From an uncultured Clostridia bacterium (GTDB lineage: Bacteria; Bacillota; Clostridia; Oscillospirales; Ruminococcaceae): a stretch of 5,301 bases of DNA. The stretch is from contig CAMVBT010000188.1 of assembly GCA_947165805.1 (NCBI GenBank), positions 1 through 5,301 of the forward strand, read 5' to 3'. The notes beneath the pieces are model-generated. The model was not told the origin of the DNA, searched no databases, and worked only from the letters and a program-made list of their open reading frames with translations. How positions within the stretch are numbered: position 1 is the first letter of the stretch; each line of letters starts with the position of its first letter. Shown here piece after piece: positions 1 through 4,709 of this stretch. A program made the translations under genes and the position numbers.

Positions 1-16
1 CGGTTTGTTTTAGGGT

Positions 17-40
17 CCAGCCCTTTTTTAAAAGGGCTGG
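17..40. terminator. Stem-loop downstream of the DAHP synthase gene, possible terminator
   Basis: The arms CCAGCCCTTT (17-26) and AAAGGGCTGG (31-40) are perfect reverse complements around a 4-nt loop. The hairpin lies about 50 bp past the stop codon of the minus-strand DAHP synthase gene, where a terminator would be expected. Neither strand has a clean run of T after the stem; the T/A run sits at the top of the stem instead, so it is not a textbook intrinsic terminator. It could serve as a bidirectional terminator, protect an mRNA 3' end, or be one copy of a dispersed intergenic repeat together with the flanking GC-rich bases 41-51. The hairpin is directly visible; its function is inferred. 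Confidence 0.5.
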
Positions 41-51
41 CCGCCGGAGGC

Positions 52-87
52 ACTCGAGCGCAAGCGACTACTCAAGCGCAAGCGACG
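52..87. repeat. Two tandem copies of an 18-bp repeat
   Basis: Copy 1 is ACTCGAGCGCAAGCGACT (52-69) and copy 2 is ACTCAAGCGCAAGCGACG (70-87). They differ at 2 of 18 positions. Within copy 2 the hexamer CAAGCG occurs twice in a row (73-84). The array stops just before the stop codon (89-91) of the DAHP synthase gene, and the bases CTCAA that open the unit recur at 88-92. No reading frame uses it. It looks like a small intergenic repeat or replication-slippage product lying between the gene and the hairpin at 17-40. Confidence 0.75.
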
Positions 88-88
88 C

Positions 89-1117
89 TCAAACCAATTC
101 AGCTATTTCGAAGATGAGCTGTTCGGTCTTCTGCCAGCCGAGGCAGGGGTCGGTTATGGATTTGCCGTAGATGCCCTCGCCTATCTTCTGGGAACCGTCC
201 TCGATATAGCTCTCTATCATCAGACCCTTGATGAAGTCCGTGAGGTCGCTGCAGTGGTTCTTGCTGTAGATGACTTCCTTTGCAATTCTTATCTGCTCAA
301 GGTATTTCTTGCCGGAGTTCGCGTGGTTGCAGTCAACTATGACGCTGCGGTTCTGAAGCTCCTTGGAGAGATACATCTCGTGTATCATGTTCAGGTCTTC
401 GTAATGGTAGTTCGGGATAGTGTTGCCGTGCTTGTTCATGTAGCCGCGCATGATAGCGTGGGCGTATGGATTGCCTGTGGACACGACCTCCCAGCCGCGG
501 TAGATGAACGTATGGGGGGACTGCGCGGCGGTAATGGAGTTAAGCATTACGGAATAATCGCCGCCGGTGGGGTTCTTCATTCCTACGGGGATATCCATAC
601 CGCTGGAGAGCAGTCTGTGCTCCTGATCCTCGACCGAGCGTGCGCCGATAGCGACGTAAGCGAGCAGGTCGGAGAAGTAGCGGTAGTTCTCGGGGTACAG
701 CATCTCATCGGCGCTGGTGAGCCCGGATTCCTCGATGACTTTAGTATGCAGGCGGCGTACAGCTACAATGCCGTCGAGCATATTCTCCGCCTTGTTCGGG
801 TCGGGCTGATGCACCATGCCCTTGTAGCCGTCGCCGGTGGTACGGGGCTTGGCGGTATAAATGCGCGGTATTATGAATACCTTGTCCTTCACCTTTTCCT
901 GAAGCCTTGCAAGTCTCGAAACATAGTCGAGCACCGCGTCCTCACGGTCGGAGGAGCAGGGTCCTATTATAAGTATGAAGCGCTTGTCCTCGCCGCGGAA
1001 GATCGCTTTTATCTGCTCGTCGCGTTCTTCTTTGATCTTCGCTACCTGCTCGGACAGAGGATAGAGCTCCTTTATCAGCTTCGGTATAGGCAGTTTTCTT
1101 TTGAATGTCATTCCCAT
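89..1117 (-). CDS. 3-deoxy-7-phosphoheptulonate (DAHP) synthase, class I AroF/G/H type
   Basis: This cytosolic enzyme condenses phosphoenolpyruvate with erythrose 4-phosphate to make DAHP, the first step of the shikimate pathway. The 342-residue protein matches the usual length of the E. coli AroF/G/H family and shows its motifs in order: IGPCSS (51-56), KPRTTGDGYKG (90-100), GARSVEDQEHR (158-168), VGMKNPTGG (178-186), DCNHANSGK (262-270), GLMIESYIEDG (298-308) and SITDPCLGW (320-328). By alignment with AroG the metal ligands are Cys54, His265, Glu302 and Asp323, and Lys181 is the active-site lysine. The KNPTGG form differs from the E. coli KNGTDG. A Ser-Gly at 172-173 matches the AroG Ser180 region involved in feedback binding, so inhibition by an aromatic amino acid is plausible but its specificity cannot be read. 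The first ATG is chosen because AAAGGAG lies 10 nt upstream; the second ATG, two codons later, would be 16 nt away. It appears monocistronic, behind its own promoter. AroF, AroG and AroH cannot be told apart here. Confidence 0.96.
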   Translation of the reverse strand: MGMTFKRKLPIPKLIKELYPLSEQVAKIKEERDEQIKAIFRGEDKRFILIIGPCSSDREDAVLDYVSRLARLQEKVKDKVFIIPRIYTAKPRTTGDGYKGMVHQPDPNKAENMLDGIVAVRRLHTKVIEESGLTSADEMLYPENYRYFSDLLAYVAIGARSVEDQEHRLLSSGMDIPVGMKNPTGGDYSVMLNSITAAQSPHTFIYRGWEVVSTGNPYAHAIMRGYMNKHGNTIPNYHYEDLNMIHEMYLSKELQNRSVIVDCNHANSGKKYLEQIRIAKEVIYSKNHCSDLTDFIKGLMIESYIEDGSQKIGEGIYGKSITDPCLGWQKTEQLIFEIAELV

Positions 1118-1166
1118 TACGGGTTATCTCCTTTCGATCTGCTGTCAGATATTCTGTATGAAAATC

Positions 1167-1195
1167 ATTATACATTATCGGAGCAGCCTTGTCAA
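1167..1195 (-). promoter_or_regulatory. Perfect-consensus sigma-A promoter of the DAHP synthase gene
   Basis: Read on the minus strand, TTGACA (1195-1190) is followed by exactly 17 bp and then TATAAT (1172-1167). The DNA upstream of the -35 box is A/T-rich and could act as an UP element. Transcription should start near 1160, giving a leader of roughly 43 nt. That leader is too short for a T-box or classic peptide-attenuator control. It holds a small stem, ATCTG/CAGAT (1137-1150), immediately upstream of the ribosome binding site at about 1128-1134. Confidence 0.88.
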
Positions 1196-1254
1196 TACTT
1201 TTTATCACTTTTTAGTAAAGTCGCTTTTAACTGCTAAATTATACGGCAAATTTT

Positions 1255-1280
1255 TATGCAGCCTGACAACAGGCTGCATA
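1255..1280 (-). terminator. Stem-loop after the MarR gene, probable terminator
   Basis: The arms TATGCAGCCTG (1255-1265) and CAGGCTGCATA (1270-1280) are perfect 11-bp reverse complements with a 4-nt loop. The structure begins 18 bp past the stop codon of the minus-strand MarR gene and about 60 bp before the -35 box of the DAHP synthase promoter, so its position suits a terminator that separates the two units. On the minus strand the stem is followed by AAAATTTGCCG, a poor U-tract, so its efficiency is uncertain. Confidence 0.6.
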
Positions 1281-1298
1281 CGATATCATTGTTATCTC

Positions 1299-1763
1299 TC
1301 AGGCTTCAAGAGCTCCGAGTCTCTCGCCGAGATACTTCGAGAGCTTCGCGAGGCTTGCCGTGACGGTCTTGTACTCTTCTTCGGAGAAGCTTGCGCGGAT
1401 ATCCTTCGCGAGGGTATTCTGGAAACTGTGGTGAACGCTGTATGCCTTTTCGCCCTTAGCCGTGAGCTTAACTCTCACGGAGCGTCCGTCCTTTTCGCAC
1501 TCGGACTTTGAAACGATCTCCTTGGCGACCAGCTTGTTAACAGCCACGGTAGTCGAGGGACGGGTTATATTCATTTCGCTTGCTATAGCGCTTATTGTCG
1601 GGCCATCGCTGCCTTTTGAGAGGCGGCGTATGGTCTCGATCAGGTTAAGCTCGTTCACTGTCAGAGCCTCACAATTCTTATTGCCGCCGACAGCATCAGC
1701 CTCGAGCTTTACTGCGCTGTGATAGAGCTTATAGAGACAGCTTCCGAATTCTATGTCATTCAT
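1299..1763 (-). CDS. MarR-family winged-helix transcriptional regulator, FabT-like
   Basis: The 154-residue protein has the MarR layout: N-terminal dimerisation helices (about 1-50), a helix-turn-helix (about 56-83, TISAIASEMNITRPSTTVAV), a beta-wing with the family's Asp-Gly-Arg (92-94), then LTAKGEKAY (100-108) and C-terminal dimerisation helices. The pattern LT-KG-x-Y followed by a His-rich helix and SEEE recalls FabT, the repressor of fatty-acid synthesis genes in Firmicutes. That is a family resemblance, not proof, and no fab gene is in the window. The start at 1763 is preferred because GGAGAGGGG lies 8 nt upstream. The reading frame stays open to 1865, but that extension would begin upstream of the -10 box of the apparent promoter, so it cannot be translated from that transcript. 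The effector ligand and target genes cannot be read from the sequence. Autoregulation, or control of the divergent dehydrogenase gene, is a reasonable guess. Confidence 0.92.
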   Translation of the reverse strand: MNDIEFGSCLYKLYHSAVKLEADAVGGNKNCEALTVNELNLIETIRRLSKGSDGPTISAIASEMNITRPSTTVAVNKLVAKEIVSKSECEKDGRSVRVKLTAKGEKAYSVHHSFQNTLAKDIRASFSEEEYKTVTASLAKLSKYLGERLGALEA

Positions 1764-1853
1764 TATGTAATCCCCTCTCCGAACGTTTAAGGCATCATTT
1801 ATCAAAGCCGATACTGCATGTAATTCCTGTATGTTAGCCCTTATACCGATAAT

Positions 1854-1882
1854 ATTATAGCACAAGGGATTTTTATTGTCAA
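1854..1882 (-). promoter_or_regulatory. Perfect-consensus sigma-A promoter of the MarR gene
   Basis: On the minus strand TTGACA (1882-1877) and TATAAT (1859-1854) are separated by 17 bp, with AT-rich DNA upstream. The -35 region shares the 11-mer AGTATTGACAA with the DAHP synthase promoter. The predicted start near 1847 gives a leader of about 84 nt before the ATG at 1763. The position of this promoter is the main argument against the longer MarR reading frame. Confidence 0.87.
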
Positions 1883-1923
1883 TACTGTTTTTGGAAAATA
1901 TGATAAAAAATTTAACATCATTT

Positions 1924-1938
1924 TTACTCGGCGAGTAA
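1924..1938. promoter_or_regulatory. Perfect 15-bp dyad, candidate operator
   Basis: TTACTCG (1924-1930) and CGAGTAA (1932-1938) are exact reverse complements around one central G. The dyad lies 42 bp upstream of the MarR -35 box and about 80 bp upstream of the dehydrogenase -35 box. It has no T-tract and no gene ends nearby, so it is more likely a protein-binding site than a terminator. MarR-family proteins bind short palindromes of about this size, and the adjacent MarR gene is the obvious candidate binder. The symmetry is seen; the role is inferred. Confidence 0.45.
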
Positions 1939-2016
1939 TTTTGGAGAAAAACTATACATTTTTTGCAGTTTTCGACCCCCTGTGAGAGAATTTGCGTAAA
2001 TTGTATATCTGTACAG

Positions 2017-2045
2017 TTGCAAATTGCGGCTAAATATGTTATACT
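2017..2045 (+). promoter_or_regulatory. Extended -10 promoter for the dehydrogenase-ybaK unit
   Basis: TTGCAA (2017-2022) is followed by 17 bp and TATACT (2040-2045). A TG at 2037-2038 gives the extended -10 form TGnTATACT. Transcription should start near 2052, about 59 nt before the ATG at 2111. The ribosome binding site AAAGAGG (2096-2102) lies 8 nt from that ATG. Confidence 0.72.
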
Positions 2046-2110
2046 GTTATCTGTAAAACAATGACGTTTTGTTAATTATCACAAATATGATTTGAAAAGA
2101 GGTATTTTTT

Positions 2111-3058
2111 ATGAAGATCGTATTTACCGACGCCGATACAGTCTCTACCGGCGATCTCAGCTTTTCGTCCTTCGCGGATCACGGAACGGTGATAAGATAC
2201 GGCGTTACGGCGCCGGAGGAGGCCGCGGAGCGTGTCGCGGACGCGGATATCGTGCTCTGCAACAAGACGCCTATGACCGCGGAGGTGCTTGAGGGGGCAA
2301 AGAACCTGAAGTATATCGGCATACTCGCTACCGGCTGCAACAACGTCGATCTTGCGAAAGCAAAGGAGCTCGGCATCACCGTGTGCAACGTCCCCGGCTA
2401 TTCCACCGAGGGAGTGGTCCAGCTCGTGTTCACGTTCATCACCGAGCTTTACGGAAATCTCGGGAAGTACCGCGCCTCCGTGTCGGCGGGGGAGTGGAAG
2501 AGCAGCCCGACCTTCTCGTATTTCCCGTTCCCGATCAATGTCATGGCAGGCAGGACTATCGGCATAGTCGGCTTCGGTGCTATCGGCAGCCGCGTCGCGA
2601 AGATAGCCGACGCTTTCGGAATGAAAGTGCTTGTTAATACCCGCACGCCGAAAAGCGGGTTCCCCTATACATTCACAGACTTCGATACACTGCTGGCGGA
2701 GAGCGACATAGTAACGCTGCACTGTCCGCTTACTCCGCAGACCGCCGACCTTATGGATGCCGAGGCATTCGGTAAGATGAAGAAGGGCGCTGTGCTGATA
2801 AACACCTCCCGCGGTCCCGTCGTTGACGAAAACGCCCTGCGTGAAGCCCTCGACTGCGGCAAGCTGATGGGCGCGGGTCTCGACGTGCTGCGCACCGAGC
2901 CCATGGCGGAGGACTGCCCGCTGTTCGGGGCTCCGAATTGTATCATAACCCCCCACATCGCGTGGGCGGCCGAGGAAACAAGGGCGAGACTGCTGAACAT
3001 CGCGGAGAGCAATCTCTCGGCGTATCTTGCCGGCAAGCCCGTGAATGTGGTGAGCTGA
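2111..3058 (+). CDS. D-isomer-specific 2-hydroxyacid dehydrogenase, hydroxypyruvate reductase/glycerate dehydrogenase-like
   Basis: This 315-residue cytosolic oxidoreductase interconverts a 2-keto acid and a D-2-hydroxy acid with a nicotinamide cofactor. The split substrate domain (about 1-100 and 285-315) encloses a Rossmann domain with GFGAIG (154-159). The catalytic triad is complete: Arg234 in NTSRGPVVDE, Glu263 in RTEPM and His282 in TPHIAW. The stretch around GEWKSSPTFSYF (127-138) followed by AGRTIGIVGFG resembles the hydroxypyruvate reductase branch, where GEW and an aromatic FCYW-like segment precede the nucleotide site, so glycerate dehydrogenase is the best guess; D-lactate or another 2-keto acid reductase remains possible. 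At the end of the second Rossmann strand the sequence is VNTRTPK (175-181), with no Asp but with Arg178 and Lys181, which would favour NADP(H) over NAD(H). The ATG is supported by AAAGAGG 8 nt upstream. ybaK follows after 28 bp, probably on the same transcript. Confidence 0.92.
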   Translation: MKIVFTDADTVSTGDLSFSSFADHGTVIRYGVTAPEEAAERVADADIVLCNKTPMTAEVLEGAKNLKYIGILATGCNNVDLAKAKELGITVCNVPGYSTEGVVQLVFTFITELYGNLGKYRASVSAGEWKSSPTFSYFPFPINVMAGRTIGIVGFGAIGSRVAKIADAFGMKVLVNTRTPKSGFPYTFTDFDTLLAESDIVTLHCPLTPQTADLMDAEAFGKMKKGAVLINTSRGPVVDENALREALDCGKLMGAGLDVLRTEPMAEDCPLFGAPNCIITPHIAWAAEETRARLLNIAESNLSAYLAGKPVNVVS

Positions 3059-3086
3059 TAGGGCAAAGGAAGTCAAAACCAACGCG
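3054..3086 (+). other. In-frame upstream segment of ybaK with family-like sequence but no start codon
   Basis: In the ybaK frame the codons between the in-frame stop at 3051-3053 and the ATG at 3087 read ADRAKEVKTNA, running straight into MRFLEKNK. Many Firmicutes YbaK proteins begin with a short lysine-rich segment followed by KTNAMR, so this looks like genuine N-terminal coding sequence. None of its codons is a known start codon: an AGG (3060-3062) stands where a start would be expected. GGTGAG at 3049-3054 would be 5 nt from such a start. The usable ATG at 3087 has only AAAGGAAG at 3065-3072 upstream, about 14-16 nt away. Confidence 0.6.
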
Positions 3087-3536
3087 ATGCGTTTCCTTGA
3101 AAAGAACAAAATACCCTATGAGGAACGCACCTACGAATGTGACGAGTTCATCGACGGCATAACGGTGGCGAACGCCCTCGGGCAGCCCCTTGACGAGACA
3201 TTCAAGACCCTTGTGGCACAGGGCAAAAGCGGCAGCTATTACTGCTTCCTGATCCCGGTGGACAAGGAGCTCGACCTGAAAAAAGCCGCGAAAAGCGTCG
3301 GCGAGAAGTCCGTGGAGCTGCTCCATGTGAAGGACCTCACCGCCGTTACGGGCTATGTGCGCGGAGGCTGTACACCGATAGGGATGAAGAAGCAGTTCAT
3401 GACCGTGGTGAACAGCTCGGCGGAAAGCCTCGGCAGCTTCTACATAAGCGGCGGGAAGATAGGCGTGCAGATAAAAGTATCGCCGCGCTCGCTTGTTGAG
3501 GCGATACGCGGCAGATTTGAGGATATACTTATGTGA
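3087..3536 (+). CDS. ybaK: YbaK/EbsC-family Cys-tRNA(Pro) deacylase
   Basis: YbaK hydrolyses cysteine mischarged onto tRNA(Pro), a trans-editing step that backs up prolyl-tRNA synthetase in the cytosol. The 149-residue protein aligns almost end to end with E. coli YbaK. It shows LEKNKIPYEERTY at the N-terminus, DETFKTLV (36-43) with Lys40 matching the catalytic lysine of the family, LDLKKAAKSVG (62-72), GYVRGGCTPIG (89-99) and YISGGKIG (119-126). The ATG at 3087 is the first start codon in the frame, but it has a badly spaced ribosome binding site, and family-like sequence precedes it. As written, the protein lacks about 4 residues relative to E. coli and about 9 relative to typical Firmicutes members. 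It follows the dehydrogenase gene by 28 bp and is probably cotranscribed with it. Its 3' end overlaps the oppositely oriented dprA-like gene by 8 bp. Confidence 0.93.
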   Translation: MRFLEKNKIPYEERTYECDEFIDGITVANALGQPLDETFKTLVAQGKSGSYYCFLIPVDKELDLKKAAKSVGEKSVELLHVKDLTAVTGYVRGGCTPIGMKKQFMTVVNSSAESLGSFYISGGKIGVQIKVSPRSLVEAIRGRFEDILM

Positions 3537-4698
3537 CCGAATAACGGTTGTACTTGTTCACGATCGTATCCGAAAGCTCGAGGTCGAGCAGAAGCTCGGC
3601 AATATCGGCGGCCTCAAAGCACGTTATGGCTATGAGCTCCTCGACCGACGCGGGGTGATCGAGCCCCTGTATCGCGAGGTACAGCGCGCGGTGCTTTTCA
3701 CTCTCGAATTCCGGCTCTTGCGGTGCGCTCTTCGGAGCCTCCGCGGGAGCCGTTGTTTTGTGCTCCTTCTTTTCGGGCTTCGGGGATTGCTGTTCCGGCT
3801 GCGGGCGTCTGCGAAGTCTCGGCTTCTCGGACGCTGTCCCGTTGTCCTTTTCCTTTGCGCGCCTGAACGCCGCCTCGATGTCCTTAGGCCCGTAGTACAT
3901 CTTGAAGCCCTTTCTCACGGCGCTGACAGTGCCCGCGTATTCCGGTCTGAAAACGTCGTTGGGCGGCAGGAATACCGGGGCTTTTGAAAATTCGGCAGTC
4001 GCGAGGGCTCCGCTCTCGGCGCCCGCCTGCAATACCAGCGTAACCGCGGATATGCCTCCGATGATCCGCGAACGCCGCAGGAACGATGCGTTCGAGGCGC
4101 GTGTCCTTGGCAGACATTCCGTTATCAGCAGACCGCCGTTCTGCACAAGGAACCGTCTCAGTGTACGGCTGCCTTTCGGATAGGTATGTGTGATGCCGCA
4201 GGGCATGACCTCGATGAACGGCGTACCGCACCGGAGCGTGTTCAGGCAGACGAGCTGGTCGCAGCCCTCGGACAGCGAACCTGCTATCGTATAGTCCCTG
4301 CCGAGCTCTCCGATCACCTGCGGTATCACGGACTGCGTATAGCCCGTGACCGCGCGCGAGCCCACTACGGTGAGCAGCTTGTTTTTCAGCAGCCCGATAT
4401 TTCCGTAGGCGAAAAGCACGCACGGCGGGTTTTCCTGCGTTTTCAGGAGCTCCGGATAATACGGGGACTCCATAGTTATCATCTTTATGCCGAGCTTTCC
4501 GATCTCGTTGAGCAGCTTTTCCGCGCTCTCGAGTGTCGTGCGGGAAGCCTTCTCGCTCATCTCCGGCCCCAAAGGCGCCGTATTGCTGCGGAAGGCCTCA
4601 TAGGCTGCCTCCGCACTGCCTGTGCTGCCGAGGAGCTGCGTTATTTCCGGAGCGCCCTCACCCAGTGCGAGCAGCAGCCATAAGTAGTATTTTTCCAT
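3529..4698 (-). CDS. dprA: Divergent DprA/Smf-like DNA-processing protein
   Basis: DprA proteins bind single-stranded DNA and load RecA on incoming DNA during natural transformation; in species not known to be competent their role is less clear. The 389-residue protein has the family layout. Residues 1-45 form an N-terminal helical segment (LLALGEG...LLGSTGSAEAAYEAF). A Rossmann-type core (about 75-275) shows YPELLKTQENPPCVLFAYGN, TVVGSRAVTGY (110-120), GGLLITE (188-194), RSRIIGGIS (209-217) and AGAESGALATAEFS (225-238). A Pro/Lys/Glu-rich linker (about 281-332) leads to a winged-helix domain (335-389). Several canonical positions have changed: SGLARGID is AGSLSEGCD (139-147), RNRI is RSRI, and the usual Pro-Gly and GTNxLI segments are missing. 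It may therefore be a divergent or specialised paralogue. The ATG is supported by AAAGGA about 8 nt upstream, overlapping the stop codon of the flippase gene 11 bp away, so translation is probably coupled. Confidence 0.85.
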   Translation of the reverse strand: MEKYYLWLLLALGEGAPEITQLLGSTGSAEAAYEAFRSNTAPLGPEMSEKASRTTLESAEKLLNEIGKLGIKMITMESPYYPELLKTQENPPCVLFAYGNIGLLKNKLLTVVGSRAVTGYTQSVIPQVIGELGRDYTIAGSLSEGCDQLVCLNTLRCGTPFIEVMPCGITHTYPKGSRTLRRFLVQNGGLLITECLPRTRASNASFLRRSRIIGGISAVTLVLQAGAESGALATAEFSKAPVFLPPNDVFRPEYAGTVSAVRKGFKMYYGPKDIEAAFRRAKEKDNGTASEKPRLRRRPQPEQQSPKPEKKEHKTTAPAEAPKSAPQEPEFESEKHRALYLAIQGLDHPASVEELIAITCFEAADIAELLLDLELSDTIVNKYNRYSVT

Positions 4699-4709
4699 TT
4701 GTATTTCCT

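Larger units (their letters stand above)
1764..2110. other. Divergent intergenic region between the MarR and dehydrogenase genes
   Basis: This 347-bp AT-rich stretch holds no convincing gene. It contains the MarR leader (1764 to about 1847) and promoter, a perfect 15-bp dyad at 1924-1938, a widely spaced inverted repeat AATTTGC/GCAAATT (1989-1995 and 2019-2025) whose right arm overlaps the plus-strand -35 box, the plus-strand promoter at 2017-2045, and a leader of about 59 nt for the dehydrogenase gene. I see no riboswitch or T-box signature. Confidence 0.8.

Noticed and set aside
1118..1160. A T-box, trp-type attenuator or riboswitch ahead of DAHP synthase
   Set aside because: The leader implied by the consensus promoter is only about 43 nt and holds just a 5-bp stem, too little for any of these elements.
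254..1237. A 327-codon plus-strand open frame opposite the DAHP synthase gene
   Set aside because: It is antisense to a gene with unmistakable family motifs, shows no recognisable domain, and crosses the DAHP synthase promoter and leader. It is a by-product of codon bias on the other strand.
1802..1819. A possible 5-residue leader peptide (MQYRL) on the minus strand in the MarR leader, with AGGA about 5 nt upstream
   Set aside because: It is very short, has no run of a regulatory amino acid, and no paired terminator/antiterminator structure was evident, so chance is the simplest explanation.
1764..1865. A 34-codon N-terminal extension of the MarR protein starting at 1865
   Set aside because: The start would lie upstream of the -10 box of the perfect promoter, while a strong ribosome binding site precedes the ATG at 1763, which also gives a normal MarR length.
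2072..3109. A 345-codon minus-strand open frame opposite the 2-hydroxyacid dehydrogenase gene
   Set aside because: It is slightly longer than the real gene, but its translation is low-complexity and rich in Arg/His with no recognisable fold. The sense strand has a complete catalytic triad and its own promoter and ribosome binding site.
3884..4683. Open frames of 165-179 codons on both strands inside the dprA-like gene
   Set aside because: They are out-of-frame or antisense readings of a GC-rich gene and are Arg-rich with no domain; the DprA-like frame explains the region.
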